DNA of 64,000 bases from a bacterium (GTDB lineage: Bacteria; Vulcanimicrobiota; Vulcanimicrobiia; Eremiobacterales; Eremiobacteraceae). The notes beneath the pieces were generated by a model. The model did no database searches. It was not told where the DNA came from and was given only the letters and a program-made list of their open reading frames with translations. Positions 19,219 through 28,402 of this stretch are shown here, one piece after another. Within the stretch, counting starts at the first letter, position 1; each line of letters starts with the position of its first letter. The DNA is taken from NCBI GenBank assembly GCA_902812405.1, contig CADDZI010000006.1:1-64000 (forward strand), read 5' to 3'. A program made the position numbers and the translations under genes.

Positions 19219-19245
19219 GGGCGTGGCGCAATCCTCTCGTGCCGG

Positions 19246-19869
19246 TTACGAGGCCGGCGGCTTCACGGTCGCGGCTTCCCGCGACTGGCGGTTGATGACC
19301 GCATCCACCAACCCGTAGGCAACGGCCTCTTCGGCCGACAAGTGGTAATCGCGGTCGATGTCGCGCTCGATTCGTTCGAGCGGCTGTCCCGTGCACTGCA
19401 CGTAGATGTTGGCCAGGATGCGTCGCGTATTCAGGAGGTCCCGCGCATAGATTTCGAGATCGGTGGCCTGGCCGCCCACCTGGGAGACCCATGGCTGGTG
19501 GATGAGAATCTTCGAGTACGGCAGGGCAAAGCGCTTCCCCTTGGCGCCCCCGGTGAGGAGGATGGAGGCGGCGCTCGCGGCCAGGCCGGCGCAGAAGGTC
19601 GCGACGTCGGGCTTGATCAGCTGCATCGTATCGTATATGGCAAGCCCGGCGGTCACGCTTCCGCCGGGGCTGTTAATGTACATCTCAATGTCCTTATCGG
19701 CATCTTCCTTTTCCAAGAAGAGAAGCTGGGCAATGACCAGATTGGCCAAGTTATCGTCGATCGGGCCGCCCACAAAGACGATACGCTCCTTGAGGAGCCG
19801 CGAAAAGATGTCGAAAGCCCGCTCCCCGCGGGCGGTTTGCTCGACGACCATTGGTACCAAATGTCCCAT
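19246..19869 (-). CDS. clpP: ATP-dependent Clp protease proteolytic subunit ClpP
   Basis: ClpP is the serine-peptidase barrel partnered by ClpX. The protein shows the catalytic Ser99 in [11 protein letters not shown], His124 in LIHQP and the Asp region near 170-174, plus the SPGG oxyanion segment at 67-70. Two starts are possible: GTG at 19881, which overlaps the tig stop (GTGA), and ATG at 19869, which has a GAGGG ribosome-binding sequence just upstream; I prefer the ATG (207 residues). The active-site context ASA rather than the more common ASM is within family variation. Confidence 0.97.
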   Translation of the reverse strand: MGHLVPMVVEQTARGERAFDIFSRLLKERIVFVGGPIDDNLANLVIAQLLFLEKEDADKDIEMYINSPGGSVTAGLAIYDTMQLIKPDVATFCAGLAASAASILLTGGAKGKRFALPYSKILIHQPWVSQVGGQATDLEIYARDLLNTRRILANIYVQCTGQPLERIERDIDRDYHLSAEEAVAYGLVDAVINRQSREAATVKPPAS

Positions 19870-19877
19870 GATGTCCC

Positions 19878-21197
19878 TCACGCGCTCTGGGCTGCGACCG
19901 TGACCGAAGCGTCGGTCACCTGTGCTTGTTCGACAAGAAACTCCAAGGCCTTGCTGCGACGCACCACGTTGACAAGGGGTCTGAGGCCGGTCGTGGCACG
20001 CAATGCCTCCAACACCGCCTTGGGCGAGCGGCGCGACGACCGGGCAAGGAGGGCGATTTCAGCCTCGATGTCGGTACTCGTCGCCTCCAGACCTTCGCGG
20101 CGCGCAATTGCCTCCAGGAGGAGGGTGATCCTAACGCGGCGCTCGGCTTCGGCTCGCGCCGCTTCGCGCTCTGCTTGCCTGGCGCCGGCAGGTTGCGGCT
20201 CGCCCGGCACGTCATGGCCGCTGTGCGCGTGCTCGTCCGCATCGGCGATCAGATTGTCGATCTCGCGCTCGACGAGCACACCCGGCAGCGGCACGTCGGG
20301 GTGTGAAGCCAAAAGCGTCTCAATGACCTGGCGCTGCATATCGCGGCGGGCACGCGCCGCAGCCGCGGCCTCCAGTCGCGCCCGCAGGTCGTCGCGCAGT
20401 TCGGCCAGAGTCTGCCGGTCGGAGACACTGCGTGCAAATTCATCGTTGGCTTCGGGCAGAACAAGCCGCTTGATCTCGTGGACGGTGATGGTGAACTGCA
20501 CCGTCTTGCCGGCGACGTCGTGCACCGGGTACTCCTGCGGAAGCGTCACGTCCACGACGCGCGTTTCCCCCACCCGTTGGCCATACAAGCCTTCGGCCAG
20601 ACCGGGGAGCAGACGATCCGGCCTCACCTCGGTCGTATGGTTGACGGCATGCGCGCCCTCCACAACCCGGCCCTCGATGCGTCCCTCGTAGTCGAGCGTG
20701 ACGTAGTCGCCCTCGGCAACCTCGCCCTCCTCGACCGGTTCCAGCACGGCGGCTTGCCTGCGCAGCGCCTCAAGGCTCCGCTCAACGTCCTCTTCGGTGA
20801 CTCCGACCGGCGGACGCCGCACGGGAATACCCTTGTACTCTCGCAGCGTGACCTCCGGACGGACGCTGACGCGCGCGCGTGCCCGCACGCCGTGCTGGGC
20901 GCCGTACGGCGCGTCGACGTCAAACTGCGGACGGTCCATCGGCTCGAGCTGATGTTCCGCCAGGGCGCGCTCGTAGGCTGCGGGCAGGACGTCCTCAACG
21001 GCTCGGGCGTCGAGGGTCTCGCTGCCAAGCTGCTTTTCCACGATTGCACGCGGCACGTGCCCGGTGCGAAAACCAGGCCACCGGAAGCGAGACGCGGCTG
21101 TGCGCAGCGCCGCTTCCCGGGCGCGCGCGAATTCCTCGGGCGATACGACGATCTCGAGTTCGACGTCGGTGGGCGTTAGTCTGCGCAGCACGGCCAT
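19878..21197 (-). CDS. tig: Trigger factor (ribosome-associated chaperone/prolyl isomerase)
   Basis: Trigger factor binds the ribosomal exit tunnel and shields nascent chains. From the ATG at 21197 it has 439 residues: the ribosome-binding N-domain with the signature region [15 protein letters not shown] (equivalent to GFRxGKxP), a central FKBP-like PPIase domain ([12 protein letters not shown]...[13 protein letters not shown]) and a long helical C-terminal arm containing an acidic/His-rich insert (residues about 325-350). The frame remains open upstream to 21275 without similarity. It is the first gene of the 21-kb directon; no convincing -10/-35 was found in the 137 bases up to tRNA-Gly. 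Confidence 0.95.
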   Translation of the reverse strand: MAVLRRLTPTDVELEIVVSPEEFARAREAALRTAASRFRWPGFRTGHVPRAIVEKQLGSETLDARAVEDVLPAAYERALAEHQLEPMDRPQFDVDAPYGAQHGVRARARVSVRPEVTLREYKGIPVRRPPVGVTEEDVERSLEALRRQAAVLEPVEEGEVAEGDYVTLDYEGRIEGRVVEGAHAVNHTTEVRPDRLLPGLAEGLYGQRVGETRVVDVTLPQEYPVHDVAGKTVQFTITVHEIKRLVLPEANDEFARSVSDRQTLAELRDDLRARLEAAAAARARRDMQRQVIETLLASHPDVPLPGVLVEREIDNLIADADEHAHSGHDVPGEPQPAGARQAEREAARAEAERRVRITLLLEAIARREGLEATSTDIEAEIALLARSSRRSPKAVLEALRATTGLRPLVNVVRRSKALEFLVEQAQVTDASVTVAAQSA

Positions 21198-21334
21198 GCC
21201 GGAATGCGCTTCGCCCGGGCGCCCGCGCTCCCCCTTTGGCGTGCACTGGCGCACCCCATGGAGCAGGCGATGCACGCATCAGTTGCGATTTTCCGGGAGT
21301 GCGGCAGGGAGGTCCTTGTGGACGAAAGACGACA

Positions 21335-21406
21335 AGCGGAAGACGAGATTCGAACTCGCGACCCTCGCCTTGGCAAGGCGATGCTCTACCGCTGAGCTAC
21401 TTCCGC
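21335..21406 (-). tRNA. tRNA-Gly (anticodon GCC)
   Basis: Cloverleaf read by eye: acceptor GCGGAAG pairs with CTTCCGC, anticodon loop TTGCCAA gives GCC, T-loop TTCGAAT, discriminator U typical of tRNA-Gly. No CCA is encoded. Confidence 0.95.
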
Positions 21407-21511
21407 ATTCTTGCACGCGCGGCCGTGACACGTGTCCCGGCTCGATTTTTTCGCGATTTCCCGGCTTATCCTTGCGGGGGATCGAGCCCTGCGGCCGCGA
21501 ACCAGCGGCCT

Positions 21512-21643
21512 ATGACTGACGGGGCGCTCGTCGGTACCTTGCTGACAGTGGGCGGGGCTTTCTACTTGACCGTCGTCCTCTGGGCGACGGCGTCGAGCGT
21601 TCGCGAGTCCAAGGCCAACACCCCGCCCGACGAACACGCATAA
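21512..21643 (+). CDS. Small predicted single-pass membrane protein
   Basis: A 43-residue reading frame from ATG to TAA between tRNA-Gly and tRNA-Leu. It has one hydrophobic stretch (about residues 5-26, rich in Leu/Val/Thr with Tyr and Trp) and a polar charged tail ending DEHA, which is a plausible membrane micro-protein composition. There is no clear Shine-Dalgarno sequence and it is on the plus strand, opposite to nearly all neighbours. I recognise no family. It may be a real small protein or chance. Confidence 0.4.
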   Translation: MTDGALVGTLLTVGGAFYLTVVLWATASSVRESKANTPPDEHA

Positions 21644-21688
21644 CAGGTCGCCCCCGCGTCGCGGCGGTCCCAGCCGCACCCTGAGACC

Positions 21689-21770
21689 TGGGCACGAGAG
21701 GAGTCGAACCTCCACGGGTTTCCCCACCGGATTCTAAGTCCGGCGCGTCTGCCGATTCCGCCACATGCCC
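21689..21770 (-). tRNA. tRNA-Leu (anticodon UAG)
   Basis: Class II tRNA with acceptor GGGCATG/CGTGCCC, anticodon loop CTTAGAA giving UAG, and a long variable arm (GGGGAAACCC). Discriminator A; CCA not encoded. Confidence 0.95.
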
Positions 21771-21800
21771 GCAAGCGCCGTGTTTCTGTATCGGCAGTCG

Positions 21801-22250
21801 TCAGTCCGTTTCGGACCGCACGTGGATGAGATTGCGAACGGCGCCGTCGGGAGACGCCAAACGGGCCAACAGGTCGGCCGAACGCCACTCGTCGTCGCTG
21901 GCAACCACGCCGTGCAGGAGCAGTGTGTCCCCGACCGCATCCACCCAAATCGCTCTCCGTGAGAGAATGGGATCGGCGGCAAAGGTATCTCGTAGGCGAT
22001 CGGCGACGGAGGGATGGACCGCAAAGGGAGCCGTCATGCGCCGGGCCCAGCGTCCGGCATTCGCGGATGCCGTCGCCAGGCCACGCGCTGCCCGCCGCCC
22101 GGATCGCAGGGCCGCCTCCTGCAACGTCAGCCAATTTCTCCCCGCCCTCCGGCCCAGCTCCCGGCGGGCCAGGGCGGGTGCGGCATAGTATCCTGCGGCA
22201 ACCCCCAAGGTTGCGGCCGCAACAAGTCCCCAAACGGCTCGTGAGGTCAT
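21801..22250 (-). CDS. Membrane-anchored BON-domain-like protein
   Basis: A 149-residue protein starting at an ATG (22250). Residues about 5-28 form a signal or anchor helix with Gly/Ala-rich sequence, followed by a basic helical stretch and a C-terminal alpha/beta region (ADRLRDTFAADPILSRRAIWVDAVGDTLLLHGVVASDDEW...) whose pattern of a helix, a strand, LLHGVV and a second helix resembles BON domains, which bind membranes or surfaces in secreted and OsmY-like proteins. The family call is by pattern only. It lies alone between tRNA-Leu and tRNA-Lys. Confidence 0.65.
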   Translation of the reverse strand: MTSRAVWGLVAAATLGVAAGYYAAPALARRELGRRAGRNWLTLQEAALRSGRRAARGLATASANAGRWARRMTAPFAVHPSVADRLRDTFAADPILSRRAIWVDAVGDTLLLHGVVASDDEWRSADLLARLASPDGAVRNLIHVRSETD

Positions 22251-22287
22251 CGGTGTCCGTACAGACGGATGCGGAGGGAGCGGCGCG

Positions 22288-22359
22288 TGCGTCGTGAGGG
22301 ACTTGAACCCACAACCAACGGATTAAGAGTCCGCTGCTCTACCATTGAGCTAACGACGC
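22288..22359 (-). tRNA. tRNA-Lys (anticodon CUU)
   Basis: Acceptor GCGTCGT/ACGACGC, anticodon loop CTCTTAA giving CUU, T-loop TTCAAGT, discriminator A. CCA not encoded. Confidence 0.94.
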
Positions 22360-22475
22360 TCCTCGCGCCGGTGTCATTCCTTCGCCGCCGGACGGCGGAT
22401 TCTTGCCGAGTTCGGCCGCCTGCGTCGCACGTGGTCACGCGCCGACGACAGGCTCGCCGTCGCAGGGACGTGAAC

Positions 22476-24056
22476 GTGCCGCCCATGCTGACCGAGGCCC
22501 CGCCCGGAGCGGTCCGCACCGCGTCCGGCACCGGAGCGACGCCGGTGATGACGCTGCGTCTCTTCTTGGTCGCGTCGACCGTCATGGTCGGCATGATCAT
22601 GGCAATCATCGACGCCTCCATCGTCAACGTTGCGCTGGATACGATGGCCGGCAACCTGGGAGCCTCGATTGATGAAATCGGCTGGGTTGCAACCGGCTAC
22701 CTGCTCTCCAACGTCGTTATCATGCCCCTCAACGGCTACTTGACGGCGGTCTTGGGCCGGCGCAACTTCTATGCCGCGTGCGTGGCCATCTTTACCGTCG
22801 CATCCTTTCTGTGTGGGACCGCGACGAGCGTCTGGCAGCTGGTCGCCTACCGCGTCCTGCAGGGCATCGGCGGAGGAGCATTATTGCCCACAGCGCAGGC
22901 GATCATGTTCGAATCCTTTCCGCCGGAGCGGCGGGGACAGTCCATGGCGCTCTTCGGCCTGGCCGCCATGGTCGGTCCCGCTCTTGGACCGACGCTCGGC
23001 GGGTATATCGTCCAGAATTACAGCTGGCCTTTGATCTTCTTCATTAACATTCCGCTTGGGATTCTGGGCTTCTTCATGACCCTGGCCTTCATCGAAGACC
23101 CGGCATACATCAAAAAGCCTGAGCGCTCCGCTGACTGGATTGCCATGACCGCCATGATCGTCGGGATCGCTTCCCTGCAGTACGTCTTGGAGCGCGGTCA
23201 GCACGACGACTGGTTCAATTCTCCGGCCATCCTCGCGCTGTCGGCGGCCGCCGTGGCGGGCATCGGCTACTTCATCTACCGCGAGCTGCGGGATCCGCAC
23301 GCCTTCGTCGACCTGCGGGTCTTCCGCTACCGCTCGTTCAGTGTCGGCAATCTGGTCGGTGTCGTGACCGGGTTCGGCTTGTTCGGCTTGACGCTCATCA
23401 TTCCGCTGTTTTTGCAAATCTCGCTGGGCTTCGATGCCTGGCAGACCGGGCTGGCCTTACTACCGGGTGCACTCGCAACCGCGGTCGGCATGCCCATTGC
23501 GGGCCACTTGGTCAACCGCGTCGACGGACGGTACCTCATTGCGTTCGGGCTTGGCCTATCCGGTATCGCAGCCTGGTGGATGGGATCCTTCACGCAGTAT
23601 GCGGGGTACTGGGATATCTTCTGGCCGCGAGCCCTGCAGGGATTCGCGATGGGCTACATCTTCGTGCCCCTTTCCACCATCATGCTGACCCCGATCCCGC
23701 GCAGCGCTCTGACACATGCAACCGGCCTCTCGACGCTGATCCGTCAGCTGGGCGGGAGTTTCGGCATCGCGATCCTGACCACGCTGCTCGTGTGGCGTGA
23801 AAAGTACGTCTTCTCCAATCTCACCGCCCAGGTCACGCCGTCACGCTACCCGGTCCACGCGTTTCTCCTGCAAACCGGCTTGCCCATCGATCCACTGCAC
23901 GAGTTGGCCCTCATGCTGCAGGGCGATGCAACCCTGATTTCCTTCAACTTCCTCTTTCGGCTGTCCGCGCTTGTCTTCTTTGCCTCGGTACCGTTGGCAT
24001 GGGCGTTGCCGCGGGTCGCCGTCATGGGGCGGCCGTCGGTCGGTCTGGCCGAGTGA
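22476..24056 (+). CDS. DHA2-family MFS multidrug efflux transporter (EmrB/QacA-like)
   Basis: A drug:H+ antiporter-like inner-membrane protein of about 526 residues with 14 predicted membrane segments. Family signatures are visible: TM1 motif with DASIVNVAL (motif D1), GYLTAVLGRRN (motif A), YRVLQGIGGGALLP (motif B) and GPALGPTLGG (motif C, the antiporter motif). The start is uncertain among GTG 22470, GTG 22476 and ATG 22485; a CAGGGA at 22463-22468 favours 22476. It is the only long, well-supported gene on the plus strand and stands alone between two tRNA-Lys genes, with no adjacent TetR/MarR regulator or HlyD/EmrA partner, suggesting independent expression and possibly acquisition. Substrate is unknown. 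Confidence 0.92.
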   Translation: MPPMLTEAPPGAVRTASGTGATPVMTLRLFLVASTVMVGMIMAIIDASIVNVALDTMAGNLGASIDEIGWVATGYLLSNVVIMPLNGYLTAVLGRRNFYAACVAIFTVASFLCGTATSVWQLVAYRVLQGIGGGALLPTAQAIMFESFPPERRGQSMALFGLAAMVGPALGPTLGGYIVQNYSWPLIFFINIPLGILGFFMTLAFIEDPAYIKKPERSADWIAMTAMIVGIASLQYVLERGQHDDWFNSPAILALSAAAVAGIGYFIYRELRDPHAFVDLRVFRYRSFSVGNLVGVVTGFGLFGLTLIIPLFLQISLGFDAWQTGLALLPGALATAVGMPIAGHLVNRVDGRYLIAFGLGLSGIAAWWMGSFTQYAGYWDIFWPRALQGFAMGYIFVPLSTIMLTPIPRSALTHATGLSTLIRQLGGSFGIAILTTLLVWREKYVFSNLTAQVTPSRYPVHAFLLQTGLPIDPLHELALMLQGDATLISFNFLFRLSALVFFASVPLAWALPRVAVMGRPSVGLAE

Positions 24057-24074
24057 GGAGGACACTCCGGCCTG

Positions 24075-24145
24075 TGCCCCGCCTGAGAATCGAACTCAGA
24101 CCTGCCGGTTAAAAGCCGGATGCTCTGCCATTGAGCTAGCGGGGC
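24075..24145 (-). tRNA. tRNA-Lys (anticodon UUU)
   Basis: Acceptor GCCCCGC/GCGGGGC, anticodon loop CTTTTAA giving UUU, T-loop TTCGATT, discriminator A. Last tRNA of the five-gene run transcribed from 24637 leftwards. Confidence 0.94.
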
Positions 24146-24170
24146 GCACGCGGTGTGCCGATGGATGCAG

Positions 24171-24244
24171 CGCGCCTAGAGGGTCTCGAACCCCCAACCT
24201 TCGGGTTCGAAGCCCGACGCTCTATCCAATTGAGCTATAGGCGC
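24171..24244 (-). tRNA. tRNA-Arg (anticodon UCG)
   Basis: Acceptor GCGCCTA with 3' TAGGCGC, anticodon stem TCGGG/CCCGA with loop CTTCGAA giving UCG, T-loop TTCGAGA, discriminator G. Confidence 0.94.
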
Positions 24245-24255
24245 ATGCACCGTGG

Positions 24256-24330
24256 GGTGAATGAGGGGACTTGAACCCCCGACCTTCGGTTCCACAGACC
24301 GACGCTCTAACCAGCTGAGCTACATTCACC
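24256..24330 (-). tRNA. tRNA-His (anticodon GUG)
   Basis: Anticodon loop CTGTGGA gives GUG. The His-specific identity elements are in the DNA: an encoded G at position -1 (base 24330) opposite discriminator C (base 24256). Confidence 0.96.
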
Positions 24331-24392
24331 ACGCCCGTCTGCGTTCTCCGGGGCTCGCACGCCGCCCTTGAGAGCGGCTGCGAGCAGGCGTG

Positions 24393-24466
24393 CGCGCCCG
24401 GCGAGAGTCGAACTCGCGACAACCCGCTTAGAAGGCGGGTGCTCTATCCAGCTGAGCTACGGGCGC
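24393..24466 (-). tRNA. tRNA-Arg (anticodon UCU)
   Basis: Acceptor GCGCCCG/CGGGCGC, anticodon stem CCCGC/GCGGG with loop CTTCTAA giving UCU, discriminator G. Confidence 0.95.
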
Positions 24467-24502
24467 ACGGGCCGCGCCGGCCGCGTCTCTCTCCATCGGC
24501 CA

Positions 24503-24576
24503 TCGGGCGGACAGGACTTGAACCTGCGACCTCGTGCGCCCAAGGCACGCGCTCTACCAGCCTGAGCTACCGCCCG
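24503..24576 (-). tRNA. tRNA-Pro (anticodon UGG)
   Basis: Acceptor CGGGCGG/CCGCCCG, anticodon stem CGTGC/GCACG with loop CTTGGGC giving UGG, discriminator A. First gene of the five-tRNA run. Confidence 0.95.
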
Positions 24577-24608
24577 TTGTGGACACCTCTCTTCGACCGC
24601 CCGCTACC

Positions 24609-24637
24609 CTTTTACTTCGGACGTAGCGCGATGTCAG
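24609..24637 (-). promoter_or_regulatory. Sigma-70-type promoter of the Pro-Arg-His-Arg-Lys tRNA run
   Basis: On the minus strand CTGACA (24632-24637, 5/6 match to TTGACA) is followed after exactly 17 bases by TAAAAG (24609-24614, 4/6 match to TATAAT). Transcription would start near 24602, about 25 bases before tRNA-Pro. Position and spacing fit a stable-RNA promoter; not tested. Confidence 0.65.
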
Positions 24638-24674
24638 GTAAGATCAGGCCGGCCCGCATATGCCGCGACCTTGG

Positions 24675-25319
24675 TTAGCCGCCCATCTGGCACAACGCGT
24701 TACAGCCGACCAGCCGGGCTTGGAGCGCGCGCACGGCACGGCCGCGATGAGAGACGGCATGCTTTTTTTCCTCCGGCACCTCGGCCAGCGTTGCACCGTA
24801 CGGCGGATAGAAAAAGAGCGGGTCGTAGCCGAAGCCGCCGCTTCCTCGTTCTTCCGGCGCGAGCCGGCCCTCGACCTCGCCGCGGGAGAGCAGCGGTTCG
24901 TATCCCGGCACGACCAAAGCGCAGACGCAGACAAAGCGCACCCGGGTCGGCCGGCCGGCGACGGCGCGCAGAAGGTACGCATTTCGTTCGCCGTCCGTCG
25001 CGTTCGGGGATGGCGTGCGCGCCGAGTGCACTCCGGGTTTCCATCCCAAAACCTCGACCTCGATTCCGGAGTCGTCCGCCAGTGCCGGGGCACCTGCGGC
25101 TTGCGCGAGAGCCCGCGCCTTGAGCAGAGCATTCTCCTCGTACGTGGCACCGGTTTCCTCAACGGGACGGTAGAGCGGGCCGGCGGGCTGCAAAGGCGGA
25201 CGAAACGGGCCCCACAGGGTCAGCAGCTCGTGAATCTTGGCGGCATTGGCGGATGCCACGAGAATGGGACGCTTCCGATCCAGGCGCAGCCTGCCGCGCT
25301 CCGCCGCACCCTCAGTCAC
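24675..25319 (-). CDS. rdgB: XTP/dITP diphosphatase (RdgB/HAM1 family)
   Basis: A house-cleaning pyrophosphatase that removes deaminated purine nucleotides (XTP, dITP) from the pool. The 214-residue protein has the family N-terminal motif [11 protein letters not shown] (T/SxNxxK), the [10 protein letters not shown] helix, ADDSGIEVE, and the C-terminal FGYDPLF and HRGRA segments. It starts with GTG at 25319, overlapping the end of lepA by eight bases, and is probably cotranscribed with it. The C-terminus NALCQMGG is ordinary. Confidence 0.95.
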   Translation of the reverse strand: MTEGAAERGRLRLDRKRPILVASANAAKIHELLTLWGPFRPPLQPAGPLYRPVEETGATYEENALLKARALAQAAGAPALADDSGIEVEVLGWKPGVHSARTPSPNATDGERNAYLLRAVAGRPTRVRFVCVCALVVPGYEPLLSRGEVEGRLAPEERGSGGFGYDPLFFYPPYGATLAEVPEEKKHAVSHRGRAVRALQARLVGCNALCQMGG

Positions 25320-27135
25320 GCCGCAGTTTGAGGACGGCCATGAACGCCTCCTGCGGCAGCTCGACGTTGCCGACCTGTTTCATGCGCTTTTTGCCTTCCT
25401 TTTGCTTCTCCAAGAGCTTGCGTTTGCGGGTGACGTCGCCGCCGTAGCACTTGGCCAAGACGTTCTTGCGCATGGCTTTCACCGTCTCGCGGGCGATGAT
25501 ACGATTGCCGACCGCAGCCTGAATCGGAACGTCGAACAGCTGCCGTGGAATCACCTCCCGCAAACGCTCCGTCAGCTGCCGCCCCCACACCTCGGCCTTC
25601 TCGCGATGGACGATGAACGAGAGGGCATCGACCGGCTCCCCGTTGAGGAGAATCTCCAGCTTGACGAGATCGCCGGGCCGGAATCCGAGCAGTTCATAGT
25701 CCAAACTGGCATATCCCCGGGTGCGGGACTTCAGCTGATCGAAGAAGTCCACAATCACCTCGGCCAGCGGCATCTCGTAGCTGAAGACAACCCGAGTGGG
25801 CGAGAGGTATTCCATCGAGACAAGCGTACCGCGGTGCGATTGGCACAAGTCCATGACCGCCCCGATGAACTCCGCCGGCGCGATGATCGAGCAGCGCACG
25901 TACGGCTCCTCGATCCGCGCGATCGCGTGCGGCGGGGGGAGTTTCGCCGGATTGTCGATGACGAGCTCCTCGCCGCCGGCGGTCACGACGTGGTAGACGA
26001 CCGAGGGCGAGGTCGCAATCAGGGACAGGTCGTACTCGCGCTCGAGCCGTTCTTGAACGATCTCCATGTGCAGCAGGCCCAGAAAGCCGCAGCGAAAGCC
26101 GAAGCCCAAGGCCAATGAGGATTCGGGTTCAAACGAGAGGGCCGCATCGTTGAGCTTGAGCTTGTTGAGAGCCTCGCGGAGATCGCCGTACTCCGAACCC
26201 TGATTGGGATACAACCCGCAATACACCATGGGGGTGACCGTGCGGTAGCCGGGCAGCGGGAGGTGTGCCGGGTGGTCGGCGTCGGTCAGCGTATCGCCGA
26301 CCGCGATCTCGGAGAGGGCCTTGATGTTGGCGATGACGTAGCCGACCTCGCCTAGCTCCAGGCTGGCCGCCGGACGCATGGCCGGGCGGAACGTCCCCAC
26401 CTCGAGGACCTCGAAGATGCGGTCGCCCGCCATCGAGCGGATGCGCATGCCGCTGCGCAGTGCCCCGTCGACGATCCGCACGTAGCAGATGACCCCGCGG
26501 TAGGGATCATACTGCGAGTCGAAGACTAAAGCCCGCAGGTGGTCGGGTTGGCCCCGGGGCGGCGGCACACGGGTGACGATGGCTTCCAGGATGTCATCGA
26601 TGCCGATACCTTCCTTGGCCGATGTTCGAAGGCAACCCGCAGCTTCGATCAGCAGCGTGTCTTCTATGCTGCGCACCACGGCATCCGGGTCCGCCGAGGG
26701 AAGATCGATTTTGTTGACGACCGGGATGATGGTCAGCCCGGCTTCGCTGGCCAAGTGAAAGTTGGCCAAGGTTTGCGCCTCGATACCCTGCGAGGCGTCA
26801 ATGACCAAGAGCGCACCTTCACAGGCCGACAGCGAGCGCGAGACCTCGTACGCGAAATCGACGTGGCCCGGCGTGTCGATGAGGTTCAACTCATAGGTCT
26901 GGCCGTCTCGGGCGCGATACTCGAGTGTCACCGGATGGGCCTTGATCGTAATGCCCCGCTCGCGCTCGAGCTCCATGGAGTCCAAAACCTGCTCCTGCAT
27001 GTCCCGCGCGGCCAGTGCGCCGGTACGTTCGAGAAGGCGGTCCGACAGCGTGGTCTTGCCGTGGTCGATGTGGGCAATGATGCAGAAATTGCGAACCCGC
27101 GGGTTCTCCTTCGCGGGGGCGGAGCGCTGTGTCAT
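25312..27135 (-). CDS. lepA: Elongation factor 4 (back-translocase LepA)
   Basis: LepA is a translational GTPase that acts on stalled ribosomes or during subunit biogenesis. From ATG 27135 it has 607 residues: G1 AHIDHGKTT at 21-29, RERGITIK switch [10 protein letters not shown]3, NKIDLP G4, then domains II, III, V and the LepA-specific C-terminal domain with the [25 protein letters not shown] signature split over its basic tail. A GGAGG lies at 27138-27142, rather close to the ATG; the frame stays open upstream to 27177. LepA lacks EF-G domain IV, as expected. Confidence 0.98.
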   Translation of the reverse strand: MTQRSAPAKENPRVRNFCIIAHIDHGKTTLSDRLLERTGALAARDMQEQVLDSMELERERGITIKAHPVTLEYRARDGQTYELNLIDTPGHVDFAYEVSRSLSACEGALLVIDASQGIEAQTLANFHLASEAGLTIIPVVNKIDLPSADPDAVVRSIEDTLLIEAAGCLRTSAKEGIGIDDILEAIVTRVPPPRGQPDHLRALVFDSQYDPYRGVICYVRIVDGALRSGMRIRSMAGDRIFEVLEVGTFRPAMRPAASLELGEVGYVIANIKALSEIAVGDTLTDADHPAHLPLPGYRTVTPMVYCGLYPNQGSEYGDLREALNKLKLNDAALSFEPESSLALGFGFRCGFLGLLHMEIVQERLEREYDLSLIATSPSVVYHVVTAGGEELVIDNPAKLPPPHAIARIEEPYVRCSIIAPAEFIGAVMDLCQSHRGTLVSMEYLSPTRVVFSYEMPLAEVIVDFFDQLKSRTRGYASLDYELLGFRPGDLVKLEILLNGEPVDALSFIVHREKAEVWGRQLTERLREVIPRQLFDVPIQAAVGNRIIARETVKAMRKNVLAKCYGGDVTRKRKLLEKQKEGKKRMKQVGNVELPQEAFMAVLKLRRD

Positions 27136-27300
27136 AACCTCCACACTACGCGCTGGGTGGCTCAAGCTCCGTCCCAAAAACCCTGTCGCACCTGGCGCTA
27201 GCGGGCGCCACCGGCCCCACCCGAGGGCGGAGGCCTAGAAAACGCCTTGCCGGCACCTGCTCTGACGCAGGCAACCGAGAGTTCACCCGGACGCGGAAGT

Positions 27301-28383
27301 CTAGGGAGCGGTCTGCGCGACGACCGTGACGCTGCCGTTCAGGTAGGGCGTGGGATCGATGGGTTTGCCCCACAGCTCGATTTCGTAGTGCACGTGGGGT
27401 CCTGTCGCAAAACCGGTCGTACCGACCAGCGCGATCTCCTGACCCTTGTGAACGGTCTGGCCGTTCTGCACCAAAATCTGTGAGGCGTGGGCGTACATCG
27501 TCTGCAGGCCGTTGCCGTGGTCGATGATGACCCGCAGACCGTAGCCGCCATCCCAGCCGGCGGCGACGACCTGACCGGCCGCCGTCGCATAGATCGGAGC
27601 GCCGTAGGAGTTGACAATATCCAGTCCCGGATGAAACTCTGCGTCCGGATACGAGCGGTAGCCGAATCCCGACGAGATGTAGCCCACAGTCGGCCAGATG
27701 GACGGAATGGCGGCGAGATACCGTTCGCGTGCCTCGCGAGCGGCGATAACCCGGTCGGCGGCGGCGCGGATGCCGGCGGCCAGGGCTTGTGTCTGCTGCG
27801 CGGTGACGTCGACGGTGCGGCTCAAGGAGGACAACTCCGCCGCCTCGGCTTCGAAGCCCACGTTGCTGACGGTCGGCAGACCGGCAAGCCAGGCGCTAAC
27901 AACCTGCCAGGCGGACGCAACTCTGGCCGGCTGAACAGGCCGGACACCCGCGCGATTGTGTGCGCGGTCCGTCGTGCCTGCAACCGGTCGGTGCGCGACC
28001 GGCGCAATCACCCGCGTCAGGCGGTGCATCTCCTCGTCGTCGCGCTGCAGCCGGCCTACCTTCTGCCAGAGGATTTGCGTTTGCGCCGAAAAGGCCGCCA
28101 ACTGCCGGCCCTGTCGTTGCTCGAGCGCGACGAGGGCGCGCGACCGCGCCTCGGCGGCACGGACGTCGCAGACGTGCACCGCGACAAACAGCGCGAACAG
28201 GGCCGCCGCCATCAACACCCCGCAGCTGAGCTGGCGATGCGAGACATCAAGCTTGTACACCGCCGCGCCGTCGTGTGGAACGATCTTGACAAGGAGGCGT
28301 TTGTGGGGACAAAACGCCCAACGCAGGCCGCGCCCAAGCGCCGAACGCGCGGCTGCAAACCCGGTTCGCAGCCGTGCAGACAC
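27301..28383 (-). CDS. Membrane-anchored M23-family metallopeptidase
   Basis: A peptidoglycan endopeptidase-like protein. After a basic N-terminus there is a membrane-spanning helix (about residues 53-75), a coiled-coil-prone periplasmic stretch, and a C-terminal LytM/M23 domain with the zinc ligands HPGLD and HVHYE, plus MYAHAS typical of active enzymes. The conserved ligand set suggests catalysis rather than a degenerate NlpD/EnvC activator, but the coiled-coil-plus-LytM layout is similar. The start is uncertain: GTG 28383 (360 residues, 19 bases after the upstream stop) was chosen over GTG 28446, which would overlap the upstream gene by 44 bases. It follows a DUF4446 gene. Confidence 0.9.
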   Translation of the reverse strand: MSARLRTGFAAARSALGRGLRWAFCPHKRLLVKIVPHDGAAVYKLDVSHRQLSCGVLMAAALFALFVAVHVCDVRAAEARSRALVALEQRQGRQLAAFSAQTQILWQKVGRLQRDDEEMHRLTRVIAPVAHRPVAGTTDRAHNRAGVRPVQPARVASAWQVVSAWLAGLPTVSNVGFEAEAAELSSLSRTVDVTAQQTQALAAGIRAAADRVIAAREARERYLAAIPSIWPTVGYISSGFGYRSYPDAEFHPGLDIVNSYGAPIYATAAGQVVAAGWDGGYGLRVIIDHGNGLQTMYAHASQILVQNGQTVHKGQEIALVGTTGFATGPHVHYEIELWGKPIDPTPYLNGSVTVVAQTAP

Positions 28384-28402
28384 CGGCCGCGCGGCGCCGC
28401 GA

